DNA of 64,000 nucleotides from Rugalucina vietnamica (Eukaryota > Mollusca > Bivalvia > Lucinida > Lucinidae), in contig OZ024869.1 in assembly GCA_964017185.1 (NCBI GenBank), positions 64,680,931-64,744,930 on the forward strand, in the 5' to 3' direction. The notes under the pieces were generated by a model, which had not been told where the DNA came from, ran no database searches, and saw only the letters and a program-made list of their open reading frames with translations. A program made the translations under genes and the position numbers. Shown here one piece after another: positions 47,915 to 59,159 of the stretch (the stretch's first letter is position 1; each line of letters starts with the position of its first letter).

Positions 47915-48482
47915 ATCAGGTTTGTGTAACATTTCTCCTTTATTTCTACGCACATATACTTCCTGTGTAAAATAAAGATATATAATATGCTGGATTCCCA
48001 TGCTCTCTGAATAACTTTTAAGATCGATGTGATGAAAAATACAGACAACACCTATCAGAGCAAAATTGCGGAACTGAGCCAGGTGTGGTGATGCAAATGT
48101 ATTCTTTTTCTATTCTGTTCGATTCTTCAATTTTACGCGCGCAATCTTATTGCGGGCGGATTTTGATCATTCGGTTCCATTTGTTGAGACGTTTTCCGGT
48201 TCAGTTTCCCTATTTATTTTCTTCAAAGACAACGGAATAAGATTTTTTTCTTCGATCGAGAGTGCTTTATGATGATAAGAATGCTAAAGAAAAAATTAAG
48301 AATGTGACGCTAGCTCCTAAGTAAGTGTAACTGATTGATATCATAAATGGCATGAGATTTCGTGTCTGTTGTCAATCATGTCAACAAATTCTGATGCAGG
48401 AAATCCAGTGTCAATGTCAACACCCTTTATTTGGGGCTTTAGGTAAGCTTCGGCATGCACACAAGCCATAAACAGACTGCAT

Positions 48483-48540
48483 GAATAGTGGTGAAATAAT
48501 GTCATTTGGCGTGTCACCAGTAAACTATTCAGATTCAGTT
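48483..48540 (+). repeat. LINE 3' tail fragment in Kolobok
   Basis: AATGTCATTTGGCGTGTCAC and CAGTAAACTATTCAGATTC match the other LINE tails. Confidence 0.7.
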
Positions 48541-48599
48541 TGACCGAAGTTCTGATAGAGAATAGAAAAAAATTCCAAAGTGTATAGGTAATTGGCTGA

Positions 48600-48810
48600 T
48601 TGGAGCAAACTGGCGCAGGGGTAGAGTGGTTGACTCCGATAAGTGGAACAGACTGACGCAGGGGTAAAGTGGACTCCGGTCGCAGAGGTAACGGGTTCAA
48701 TCCTCAGCCCGGACGTTTTCGTTGTGGCCTTGAGCAAGTCGCATTGCCACAGCTCCTGAGAAAGCCTCCTGGTACCATTTCTCGAATGGGACCAACTCTC
48801 GAACAATAAT
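48600..48810 (+). mobile_element. tRNA-derived SINE (family C), nested in Kolobok
   Basis: The tRNA-like head occurs twice in part (ACTGGCGCAGGGGTAGAGTG and GACTGACGCAGGGGTAAAG), with box B-like GGGTTCAATCC. A body with TTGTGGCCTTGAGCAAGTC is shared with 15941-16075. Confidence 0.75.
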
Positions 48811-49045
48811 TTGATTTATACCAAATAAAACAAAATCTGGTCCAAATAAAAACATTTTGGGCAGGTTTTCTTTCGTCAGTCAATGGGTGTCAGCCTCGTT
48901 TTGGATTTCCCTAGCAGTCAATGGAAATCGCCCAAAATCAAAGCAAAATATATTACTCAGCTTGCTTGACAATAAATTCTCTGCAGAAAAACATTCCTGA
49001 ATTCCATTTTTTTATGCTGTCTCATGCCAGAACGTCAGGAAATTA

Positions 49046-49272
49046 AACATGTCCGTGTAATGTATAACCCATGAACCCCACTTTTATGTAGCAAAACTGG
49101 GGTATGCAGGGGTATATCTATTTTTCTTAGTTTTGCTCCAAAACATTGATTGTGAGTACTCGTTAGAACCGCCTCGGCAAGGCGGTTCTTACGTGTACCC
49201 ACAATCTATGTTTTGAGCAAAAATAAGAAATTTTTCGGCTGAAAATTTTCAATTTTTAAAGCTCAAAAAATC
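49046..49272 (+). mobile_element. hairpin MITE (CATGTCC family), long hairpin
   Basis: ACTCGTTAGAACCGCCTCGG and AAGGCGGTTCTTACG form the clearest central stem of the family, and the stem extends to AAAACATTGATTGTG / CACAATCTATGTTTT. Confidence 0.85.
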
Positions 49273-49436
49273 TCTGTTATGTTTGTATACACCCCTGTGA
49301 AAATACAGTGCCCGTGAAAATCACATGAGTGACAAGACAGTTTTTATTTCGCTCTTAACTGCTCGGCCGGGGGGGTAGGTCGCCTTTACATAATGTACAT
49401 GTAGAAGAATTACAGGTACATGTTTTACACTTACAG

Positions 49437-49575
49437 GGTACAAACCATATGCAGAGTTAGAGAAGGTCGTGAAGGGGCGTCTGCTAGTCAATGACATAAA
49501 GAAACTCTCTCACTGGAGTCGTTCCATAACATCGTGTGTCACAGTCCACTACTTCTACTCTCAGATGGAAGCATG
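49437..49575 (+). pseudogene. Kolobok transposase-like exon 1 of C-terminal part
   Basis: The acceptor TTTTACACTTACAG precedes and the donor GTTAGT follows. The frame reads GYKPYAELEKVVKGRLLVND, IKKLSHWSRSITSC and then VTVHYFYSQMEAW. From memory this resembles a THAP-linked transposase family with a motif like KLEK, then a TS.LE.FH segment. Here the expected acidic residue of that segment is not seen (TSCVTVHYF), which would remove a catalytic residue if the alignment is right. Joining to the next exon through the visible sites gives a stop, so the copy looks inactive. Confidence 0.6.
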
Positions 49576-49948
49576 GTTAGTTTACACTGATACCTTTATT
49601 ACAAACACGCAGTTGTTGTCAGTCAATCTGTTATTATCAACAGGAGTCACATGTACATGTCCGTGCTGATGAGGTATTGATAATTTTATTAAAGTTTGAA
49701 TCGCCACCTAATCAAAAAAAGTAATGTGATCGAAGCTGTTGTTTAAAAAGTTGAATGAGCAAGAAACTGTTACAGGTTCAAGGTTCCTGATTATTGCTTA
49801 CTTTAACCTTTGCATGTTCTTACCTATAACCCAATACTCTGATGCTCATTCAATGATGGTGTTAAAGTATTCAATGAGTCGAATTATTCAGTCTACCAAG
49901 TCATGAATTGAAGCAGTCTAATCAGAATTTTTTTTCATGTACATGTAG

Positions 49949-50097
49949 ATTGGCGTTGGCAGCACTGCATTTCAACGAAAACACTGGTAGAGCGCAAGCT
50001 GTGACGAAAGATGGCCAGCCTCAGTTCAAGATCGCATTCCCCAAGTCCACACATGGTGAAGCAGTAGCAAAAGAAATCAAAACACAGATGTCTTTCG
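49949..50097 (+). pseudogene. Kolobok transposase-like exon 2
   Basis: The acceptor CATGTACATGTAG and a good donor GTATGT at 50098 bound an open frame reading LALAALHFNENTGRAQAVTK, then DGQPQFKIAFPKSTHGE and KTQMSF. The LAALH.NEN.R.QA segment followed by a FPK block is, as I recall, typical of the C-terminal half of THAP-linked transposase proteins abundant in cnidarians and molluscs. About 15-20 residues normally between the previous exon and this one seem absent. Confidence 0.7.
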
Positions 50098-50379
50098 GTA
50101 TGTTGTTTTACATAAAACAGTTTTGTATGTAATATTTTACATCTTTGGTTTAAAATATACTTGGAACCACTATGGCATCGTGGTTATAGAGCTATCTGCG
50201 TTTTAATCTTAAAGGGTTTTTATCTCATTCTTTGGTTTCTCTAGTATTTTATGAGACTTTAAAATTAAAAACCTTTCCTGTTTGGTATAACCTTAGCTGT
50301 TGATGGAATATTAAATCAAGACACGACAACAAATGAAAATCACAAGTTGCAACTGAAGATTGATTCTTTGTTCTTTCAG

Positions 50380-50669
50380 GTTATGTTGAAGAACTGATGG
50401 AAGTCCTACTAGAGAAAAAAAAACTGAATAAGAGTTATGCAAGAGCTAAACTGCACAACAGCCTTGTGATTCCCATGACACCAAAGCCAATAGCGCACAG
50501 CACCCCGGGACCCAAACCACAGCAAAGAAGAGGTTTTCAAGGCACATATTGCCAGATTCAACAAATCAAAATGATTCAGGCTGGACTGGATAGGTGTGAG
50601 ATTTGTAGATACTATTTGCATAACAAAACAAGTATTAAGCTTGAATCATGTACACTTTACAGTATGTGA
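50380..50669 (+). pseudogene. Kolobok transposase-like exon 3 (C-terminal)
   Basis: The acceptor TTGTTCTTTCAG joins in phase with the previous exon: GYVEELMEVLLEKKKLNKSY, then a proline-rich PMTPKPIAHSTPGPKPQQ and IQQIKMIQAGLDR. The frame stays open to the stop at 50667-50669, with a possible earlier donor (GTGTGA) at about 50594. The GYVEELM block continues the family match from exon 2. Confidence 0.65.
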
Positions 50670-50837
50670 TCTGTTTTATTAGCCAGATCTTTTGTCATTG
50701 AAGAGTATGCAATTTATTGCTTTTGTGTATTTATAAATACATTCACACTGTAATATACGGAATTATTCTTAGTGTGAGCAGGTTGAGGGGAGTTTGATTG
50801 TCTTTAGTGAAATTAATTCTCCATAGTACTGATTTTT

Positions 50838-51053
50838 CATTACGAAAACTTGCCCATGCAATGTATACAGATTTTTTTTAAATTGCAAAAATTGAAAATT
50901 GAAACCGCGGCAGTTCTAACGGTAGAGTACCTACAATCTATGTTTTGGAGCAAAAACAAGAAAAATACGTATACCCCTGCATACCCCAGTTTTACTATAT
51001 AAAAGTGGGGTGAAGAGTGTATTCATTGCAAGGACATGTTTTCCTGATGTTTA
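50838..51053 (-). mobile_element. hairpin MITE (CATGTCC family), complete copy
   Basis: Starts CATTACGAAAACTTGCCCAT and ends GACATGTTTTCCTGATG, giving inverted termini. The central hairpin is shortened. Confidence 0.8.
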
Positions 51054-51450
51054 CTGACAGGGGTATAATGTTAAACCACAACAAAACCAATTGAGCAGCG
51101 ATGCAAGAATTCTGGTCTTCTGGGATTTCAGCCGTTTGACACAAATTACACTTAGTCACAGCAGAAGGTCTCTGATTTAAGAAGAATAGGAATTGCACTA
51201 TCTGAGTTGGGAAAACAAAGGTGATGATCAGCTGTGCAGTTACTCAAAGCTGATCTTCACCTTTATTAAAATTGCCTAGGCATGTCAAAGATACATGTAT
51301 GTACACATGTATCTTGTTCAATATGATACACGTCAAAATCAGTTGCTTTTCACATGCATTTGTAAATACAAGAAATTGTACATACAATTTTAAGGCTTGA
51401 ATTTTAATTTTACTGGTATCTAAATCTAGTTCGATTTCACCATGGATTTG

Positions 51451-52387
51451 TTAGCTCACATGCGCCGAAAGCTCACAAGGTGAGGCGTCTGTCGTCGTCG
51501 TCCACAATTTCAAAGATCTTCTCCTCTGAAACCCCTTGGCCAATCAAAGCCAAACTTCATGTGGAGCATCCTTAGGAAGGGGGAACAAAAGTGTATATAA
51601 ATGGTCCATGTCACATGACCAAGATGGCCGCCATGGCTATAAATAGCAAAAACCTTTAAAAATCTTCTTCTTCAGAACCAGAAGACCTATGATTTTGAAA
51701 TTTTGCATGAAGCATCAGTGAAGGGTTTATACAAATCATGACCCTGGGATGACCTTGACCTATTTTACTGCAAGGTCAACTTTGGTAGCCCATGCATTTG
51801 CATGTGGGGAAAATTGTTAAAATATGATTTGAAGGGCAAAACATGCAGGAAATAAGCAGATGGACAGAATATGGGGTTGTCTGCCCCTGCCCAAGGGCTA
51901 TATACATGTATATGACCATAATATTCAAACATCTTCTCCTCTGAAACCGCTTGGCCAATCAAAGCCGAACTTCATGTGGAGCATCGTAATGGGCAATGAA
52001 TGTTTGTATAACCTTAAAAATCTTCTCCAGAACCAGAAGGCCTATGATTTTGAAACTTGGCATGAAGCATCAGGCAATGGGGCTCTACAAAGTTTGTATA
52101 AAGCATGACCCTGGGATGACATTGGCCTTTTTTACGGCAAGGTCAACTTAGGTTGCCCATGCATTTGAATGGGAAAATTGTTACAATGTCATTTGAAGGG
52201 CAAAACTTGCAGTAAATTGGCAAATGGACTGAATCTTCATGATTTACAAAAGAAATTGACCTCAGAGGTTGCTCTGACTCTGCCCTGGGGTTATATACAT
52301 GTATATTACCATTGTAGTCAAACAACTTTATTGGTATATATCTCAGGTCTCAGGTGAGCGTTTACAGGACCATTGGTCCTCTGGTTA
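51451..52387 (+). mobile_element. GCTCACCTGAG/GGTCAAGGTCA repeat, nested in Kolobok
   Basis: Starts TTAGCTCACATGCGCCGAAA and ends GGACCATTGGTCCTCTGG. It has two body modules. This copy arrived after the Kolobok insertion. Confidence 0.82.
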
Positions 52388-52575
52388 TAATTTATACCAG
52401 CACTCGTTTTTTTTTAAACATATATACTGTTTTAATACGGGGTTGTCAATAGAGCAATGCACACCAGAACAGTTGATACTTCATGTGTATATTCTTTTAT
52501 CATATTTATCTTGCTGGCAAACACATTTGCTCATCTATTTTCAGATTCCTGTATTTGCATTTAGCCATTTACATA

Positions 52576-52791
52576 TGAGCCGCCTCATAAGAAAACCAAC
52601 AATGTGGTTTCCGAACAGGTTTGACTCAAACCGAGCTGTATAGCTAGAGGCTTGAAATTTTGAAAGTAGAGGAACTGTACTATCCCTGTAGCAAAAACAA
52701 AGGCGCTGATCACCTTTGCAGTAATGGCGAAGCTGATCCGCGCCTTTGTTTTTGTATGTGCATATTGTTGGTCTTCTCATGAGGCGGCTCA
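52576..52791 (+). mobile_element. TGAGCC-GGCTCA MITE, TA TSD
   Basis: Ends TGAGCCGCCTCATAAGAA and TTCTCATGAGGCGGCTCA are inverted and bordered by TA. The interior carries GTAGCAAAAACAAAGGCG and CGCGCCTTTGTTTTTG as an inner inverted repeat. Confidence 0.88.
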
Positions 52792-53030
52792 TATATAAGA
52801 CATTATAGTTTGAGGCACTGATTTTTCTTTTGAAGAAATTGTCAGTTTAAAAGTTTATAAATTTGAATAAAATAACATATATTGAAAGATGCTTGTTTTT
52901 ATTGCAAGCCATTCTTCGACCTTTATGAAAATATGTAATACAGTACTTTCAATGCAAATATTGCCAATGAGTGACAACTGAAATTTTTGCCAAAGAAGCA
53001 CTTCTAGTAACCGAACTGATGCTTCTTATA

Positions 53031-53235
53031 TATATCGGAGCGCGGTGGTATTAGTGTAGTGTGTCGGACTCCGAATCCCTGTGTTCAATCCCCACAAGCG
53101 GTACCATGTTGTGTCCTTGAGCAAGACACATTAACTCCCTACAGTACTGGTCAAACCCAGGAAGCATGGGCTCCATCCAGACATGTTTGAAAATTTGTTG
53201 ACTGAGAAGTTAAGCCTCAATCCAAACAAACTTAT
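53031..53235 (+). mobile_element. tRNA-derived SINE (family B-like)
   Basis: Head GGAGCGCGGTGGTATTAGTG with box B-like TGTTCAATCCCC, then GTGTCCTTGAGCAAGACAC and GGAAGCATGGGCTCCATCC. The 3' end resembles AATTTGTTGACTGAGAAG. The minus-strand relative is 57390-57612. Confidence 0.78.
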
Positions 53236-53309
53236 TTATTTAAATCTAAAGAAGAATGACCTCTGTGTATCGCTTTTCAAATCTAAAAATCTACATGTCA
53301 AGTGTTGGT

Positions 53310-53570
53310 TAATGTCTCACAAACAGCCATTGGTCATATCATAGAGACGGGAACTAGGTTACATTTTCATGACTAAAGAAGCCCGGGATCAAACTCACAA
53401 CCACGGTTTATAAGGCGAGCATCTTTAACAGCGGCGCAATAGAGGGTTGGCTTAGGATACAAGAGAAACCCGGTTCGATCAACAGGTAAGCAGAATTTTT
53501 CTTCGCCTGTTTAATTATCTGCTTTGCCACAGAGTACATTCTGACCAGGACGTTAAACATCATAAGCATC
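53310..53570 (+). repeat. tRNA-derived SINE fragments (family E)
   Basis: GAAGCCCGGGATCAAACTCA and CAGGACGTTAAACATCA are recognisable pieces of SINE families in inverted and direct order. Confidence 0.5.
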
Positions 53571-54350
53571 ATTTAAGATGGCATTTTCTACTATAATAAA
53601 TTTTCAGGATGAAGTTTGCCCCTTTTACTGTGTTTATCCCGTTGGACTAAGTGTGTATATCCAAATTGAGTTCTGTCATATCACATTCACCGACTGGAGT
53701 TGCTCTTGATGTATTGAAAACGTGTTTCTCTAAAATTACCAAACCTGAATACAAAATATTAAATCCCTTGATGCTCCGATTGAGCTAGAGAGAGAAAGAG
53801 AGTGATAGATTTCCGATACAGCAAAAAATATCCCAGCCTGTATCATTAATCTGATTTTCAGTCAAATGAGGAGTTTGGCAGGGAGAAATTCTAAATGCGC
53901 CGTTTTCTATATATTTCAAAATGGTCATGGAAATGCACGATCGTCTCGAAAAGCATCCATGATTTTTAGGCAGTTTCTTTCAATATGAATCCGAGATTTC
54001 GGAAACCTGGTCCTCGCAGTTGCGCTTTTTCATTATAATTTTGTAATATTTAGGATATTCGTATGTAAAATCGGATAGGCAGCTGCGTGGCCAAAATAAT
54101 TCAAACAATTTATTTGCACATTCCAGTGCCCGATGCGGCGCGTTTTTGATATTTTGTATTAGTCCGATGAATCGAATGATCGAGTTCGTCAAACTGAAAC
54201 GCATTTAATGATGCAAAATATTCATAAGATCACATGAAAATCTTTTGATTTTTATTCGATTCATACTGGTATTATCATAAACCCCACAAAAAACGCATAT
54301 TTTCGAATTTTAACTTGTGATTTCGACGCTCTAATTTCGATATTCGCGCA
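53571..54350. other. Kolobok interior or inserted DNA, unannotated
   Basis: No further transposase exon was recognised here. Confidence 0.35.
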
Positions 54351-54604
54351 AAGAACTATACGGCGCCATATTGGTCCATATTGGTGACCTTCGACTGTGA
54401 CGTCACAAATCAAAGGGAAATAACTCAAATTTCAAAGACGGCAAGGGAAATAACCGATGTTCGATTTTAAGCTCCCCAAAAATAAATGTTTTAAATTAGC
54501 GCACACAAAATCAAAATTTTGTTAGAAAAATCGACATAATGTATTTATTAGTTATTGTTCTTTCATATACAAATGGATTTAGGACTTTAGAATAGTCCCT
54601 TTAA

Positions 54605-55284
54605 ATTACAACAGCGAAAACTCAGAAATTGCTAGGATAGAACATATACCTACCTTGTGACAAGGCCTTATGTAGATTTAAAAGAAAAAGAAGGGAAAAG
54701 TAAATCAAGTGCCGGATGACAACCTATTTGAAAAATAAAATCATAGCAATCTATGCAATGAATGCCAACTGATTTTGTTAGTTTAATATACTTACATTAT
54801 GATTTCAAAACAGGAAAATCAAATGAATTACAATGTTTGTGAAAAAATCTTGAATCCTATACTGAGAATGCTAAAATCAACTACTGAATTGTGTAAAGTC
54901 AGGGTCAGTAGCAGTCTAGTAGATTTTCTGGAGTTGTAGGATGTGAAACTCATGAAAAATTGACCTGTTGAAAGAAAGTTTTCTGTTAGATAGAGTGTGT
55001 TACCCATAATGACTGACTGGATTCTTCAAGAATATAGCCAAAGCTGCTGACTGATAGGATAACATGGGATGACTCGATCCTTTAAACTGTGGAGAAACCT
55101 AGGGCCTCAAAGAAAACTTGAATGCGAACAATGACTGTAGGAGTGTATTTTAAATGAAAATTAGTGATAGAAGTACAATGTACATGTATTATGAACTACG
55201 TAAAAAAAGATTCCAGTGATCCACAGTTGCAGTTTGCAAAATTGCAAAAAAGTTACCTTTTAGTAATCAAGTACCCACACTTGT
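54605..55284. other. unannotated DNA right of Kolobok
   Basis: No gene seen. Confidence 0.35.
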
Positions 55285-55409
55285 ATGAACCCTGTCATGA
55301 GAGAAACAGCATTTTGCATATGCAAAATAAAGGCACAGAACAGCTTGGCAGTAATTGCAAAAGCTAATTAATTCCTTTACTTTTGCTACACGATAGTATG
55401 ATTCCTCTA

Positions 55410-55739
55410 TAGCTCGGCAAATAGGTCACTGTATGGGCGTTACCTTATGAATACGTTATTGGGTATGGTCTACTTTTGACCTAGGTAAAAGGTAAAGGTA
55501 TACAGTTGAAAGGCTCAACTCACATGTTGTCCGTTAGAATGGAAATCCGAGTTTGTCTAGTTTACGGGATTGGACAAAATAGGTAGCTGATCTTTAACGG
55601 TTAAAATATGTGACAGCGCTCTAGGCTGACTATATTCGACTTTTCTATTATCTCCCTACTTGAACAGATGGACTAGCCGACCACGCCCAGATATGAATAT
55701 TAAAGTTGCCGCCCATACAGTGACCCATTTGCCAAGCTA
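55410..55739. mobile_element. TA-flanked MITE (TAGCTCGGCAAAT family), complete
   Basis: Ends TAGCTCGGCAAATAGGTCAC and GTGACCCATTTGCCAAGCTA are inverted over about 30 bases, with TA outside each (55408-55409 and 55740-55741). The first 250 bases are almost identical to 437-684. Confidence 0.92.
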
Positions 55740-55755
55740 TACAAATCTAAAATGT

Positions 55756-57319
55756 ACAGCCTCTAGCCATCTTCTGTGGCTTACAAGTGAGCTTATAGGA
55801 TAAGCAGGCACCACACGTACGTTGTGTTCTATTGTCCACACTTTTCAAAGATCTTGATCTCTTAAACCGCTTGACCAATCAAAGCCAAATTTTATATGAA
55901 GCACTCAGAAGCAGAAAGGGGACAAATGTGTGTTTAATAATGCAAGTCACATGACCAGATCACATGGCAAATGGACAGAATATTGTTTACTCTAAAAATA
56001 TAGTCCCAGGGCTTTATCTGCCCCTTTACTGGGACCATATACCATAATATTTATACGCCCGGCATTTATGCCGACGGGTATATAGTTTTCGCTTTTCCGT
56101 TCGTATGTTCGTTGGTTCATTTGTTAGTTCGTTCGTTATTCCGGAACGTTCGTGGAATTTATGTCAAAGTTTTTGTTAAAGTTTCTCTGGTGGTGTATAT
56201 CTCGTGAACTAATGATCAGAAACCATTCATATTTTAACCAAAGGTACCCTATAGGGGTTGCTTTGTTTCTGTGAGTTTGGACCCTGGGTCCATGCCCGGG
56301 GGTGGGGCTAGAGGTCAAAATCTAGGTCACCTTTACTTTGGGTCAAAGTTTTGGTTTAAGTTTCACTGGTGGTGTATATCTCATGAACCAGTAATCAGAA
56401 ACCATTCATATTTTAACCATAGGTACCCTATAGGGTTTGCTTTGTTTCTGTCAGTTCGGACCTTGGGTCCATGCCCGGGGGTGGGGCTAGAGGTCAAAAT
56501 CTAGGTCACCTCGAAAATGTGCTATTTACAGAGTGTTTTTTCATCTCCAAGTTCATATCTTAACAAATACTTATAGGAATGTATTCCTGTTTGGATCATA
56601 GATACCCTTTAGGGTTGAATTAAATTCCATGGCACCAAACTCTAGGGGTGGGGCTCGAGGTCAAAATATAGGACACATAAAATACAGTAGTTACCAAGAT
56701 TAATATTCTGTGTGTCTATATCTTGACAACCATGTATTAGAAAGCGTTCATGCTTACAACACAACATAGGTACCACATAAGGGCTAGGCCCACTGGTCCA
56801 TGCATGGGGTGGGGGTGGGACCTGAGGTCAAGATCTAGGACTTTTTTTATTATTTTTTTTTTATTTATTTATTTTTTTTTTTTAAGAATGACATTGTACT
56901 TTCATTTCAATCTAGGACTGAGGACCTGACCCAAAATGTCCGCGCTTATGTCCTAGATTGGGTATACACGTCAGCGCTGTATACCACTCTAAAATAGATA
57001 TGTCATTCTAAAACTACACTTCCCCATGTTTGTATGTAAAGTACTTTACACTGCTTATTTCTAAAATGTACTTGATAAGGGTACTGTCTTTCATTGGTGA
57101 TGTGAGGTTCAATGTCAGCGGTGAGCATGTGCCAGGTTGTTCAATGACAGGGGTGAGCATGTGCCGGGTTGTTTAGGTAGGGGGTAGGGAAGGGGGCTTG
57201 GTGGCTACCAGCCGGGGGTACACATGCCTCTCAAGGCACTTTTTCTAGTCTTCAAAAGTTTATTGGTATATATAGCAGATCGTAGGTGAGCGTTTACAGG
57301 ACCATTGGTCCTCTGGTTT
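55756..57319 (+). mobile_element. GCTCACCTGAG/GGTCAAGGTCA repeat split by a Helitron-like element
   Basis: The left part has CTTACAAGTGAGCTTATAGG and AATCAAAGCCAAATTTTATA. The right part resumes after 57248 with TTATTGGTATATA and ends GGACCATTGGTCCTCTGG. Confidence 0.82.
56052..57248 (+). mobile_element. Helitron/Helentron-like non-autonomous element, copy 2
   Basis: Aligns end to end with 25372-26568: TATACGCCCGGCATTTATGC at the left, and GTGCCTCTCAAGGCAC with CTAG at the right. It interrupts a repeat whose uninterrupted paralogues (for example 51915-51935) show the empty site without a target duplication. Confidence 0.78.
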
Positions 57320-57389
57320 GATTGTACTTTGTGCTTTGTGTAAACAGATAATATTCTTCTGGTTGTCATGCAAAATATTAATTTCACAT

Positions 57390-57612
57390 ATTGGCTAGGT
57401 GTTGTATTTATTGCAGTTTAACATCTCAGTCAACAATTTTCAGTCAATTCGGGACTGAGCCATGGCTTCCTGGGTGTTAACCAGTACTGTGGGGAGTTAA
57501 CTTGTCTTGCTCAAGGATACAACATGGCACCCTTGTGGTGATCAAACCCAGGCCTCTTGAGTATAGTAGTAGTAGCTATGCTCTACCACCAGGCCATCAC
57601 ACTCCCAATTCA
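57390..57612 (-). mobile_element. tRNA-derived SINE (family B-like), minus strand
   Basis: Reverse complement of the 53031-53235 organisation: TTAACATCTCAGTCAACAAT, then CATGGCTTCCTGGGTG, CTTGCTCAAGGA, and a tRNA-like head ending near GGCCATCACACTCC. Confidence 0.75.
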
Positions 57613-57660
57613 AGTGTGGTAAATAAGTGCATATGTTTTATGATATTTTTATTATGGACT

Positions 57661-57746
57661 ATAGCTCGATTTTGATGTTACAGGGTCTCATAATACACAA
57701 TACAGCTGTAAGTTGGTTAATCATGATCTGTCTAAGGGCAAAATCG
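57661..57746. mobile_element. tiny TIR element, about 86 bp
   Basis: TATAGCTCGATTTTG and CAAAATCGAGCTATA face each other across about 55 bases. TA borders suggest a Tc1/mariner-type MITE reduced to its ends. Confidence 0.75.
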
Positions 57747-57927
57747 AGCTATAGCTAGTATTGTTAAATTGGACATTAATAAATGATAAAACGCATTGTA
57801 TTTATATTTTATCCTTTTTTATTTCCTTCAATATTGTTACATGCTATAACTATAATTTGTAACATAGCATTCATAAAACTTGACAAGAGTAAAGACCAAG
57901 AAATATTTGTGCACACAATCAAACATA

Positions 57928-58153
57928 TGAGCTGTCTCGTGGGAAAACCAACAGTGTGGTTTCCTAACAGGTCTGACACAAACCAGGCTGTACAAGCACC
58001 GAAGACAGCTACAGGCTGGAAATTTTGGATTTAGGAAGTAGAGGAATTGTACTATCCATGTAGCGAAAACAAAGGCTGATCAGCTTCGCAGTAGCTGATC
58101 TGCACCTTTGGTTTCGCAGAGGCAGATTGTTGGTTTGCTCATGAGGCAGCTCA
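57928..58153 (+). mobile_element. TGAGCC-GGCTCA MITE
   Basis: Begins TGAGCTGTCTCGTGGGAAAA and ends CATGAGGCAGCTCA. The interior matches the other copies (GTAGCGAAAACAAAGG). Confidence 0.85.
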
Positions 58154-59159
58154 TATTGAGTTGCTTCTTGGCTGCCTTCACTTGTTGCCCCTACAAAATG
58201 CTAGTCAAGTAGAAACTGTAAACATTACTTGATGACAGCAGAACCAATTACCATTCATAGAATGAATTGCAATTATTGACTTCTGAGACTTTAAACATTT
58301 TGAAAATATAGGAATTTTATCGCGGTCGATAACTTAAGGGAAGACCTAAGAAATTAAGACAAGAGATTTGATTGTAGACCTAAAAGAGCCTGTGGAAATG
58401 TCTTTCTGCTTGACCGATATCATGTTAAAAAAATCCCGCGGGAATAAATTTCTGTGGAAAAAATCCCGTGGATTTTTTTTCCATTTTATCAACATGGTAT
58501 TATATTCCCGCGGGATTTTTTTTCTGCGGGGGAAAAATCAAAATGTATGATAGAGTCTTGATCTTGTTCCTAATGATTGATGATATTGCTCATTGTAGAT
58601 AGAATAGGTCAATCACTGGCTTAATAGAATTTTATAACTTCAAAAAAATCCCATGGGATTATTTTCCAATGTAGAACCAAGGTAAAAAATTCCCGCGGGA
58701 AAAATTAAGAACTTGAAATAACACCTCCTATATCGCTTTGATGTATTGATAAGTATTTTATTAGGTTATAGAATGTTTATTAAATTGTTTCATTTTCCTT
58801 CAATTTTCCCATGGTATTTTTTTCCATTATGTATTAAGGGAAATTATTCCCATGGGATTTTCCAAAAATCCCGCGGGATTTTTTTTTCCCGCGGGATTTT
58901 TCAAAAATCCCGCGGGAATTTCAACTTTGACGGTAAATTTCTCACAAACTGTAAAACTTTTTATCATGAAAACATATAGAAATTAGTCAGTATGTTCCAT
59001 TGTTATGTTTAAAAGTGGTTTTGAGAAGTTTGGATCAATTTAAAGGCATGTTGAGTTTGCCAAAAACCGGTGTGGCAAAAAAAAAACGGTGGCTGTTTAT
59101 AATTATTATAATAGCGGAGACTTTGCCTTCTGGTCCAGCAAATCTCTGCTAAAAGCTCC

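Larger units (their letters stand above)
47295..54600 (+). mobile_element. Kolobok-type DNA transposon, 7.3 kb, TTAA TSD, non-autonomous or decayed
   Basis: The ends AGGGACTAGAGTAAA and its inverted partner (right end TAGTCCCT) are bordered by TTAA at 47291-47294 and 54601-54604. The two terminal regions of about 240 bases share inverted blocks in the same order: AGGGACTA, TTTAAAATCGAA, GGTTAT(C/T)TCCC, and GTGACGTCACAGTCGAA. It carries a THAP-domain exon on the left and exons resembling the C-terminal part of a THAP-linked transposase family on the right. The THAP domain plus TTAA duplication is the known Kolobok signature. The middle of the transposase is not found. Nested insertions: LINE tail, SINEs, hairpin MITEs, a GGTCAAGGTCA repeat and a TGAGCC MITE. 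Confidence 0.88.
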
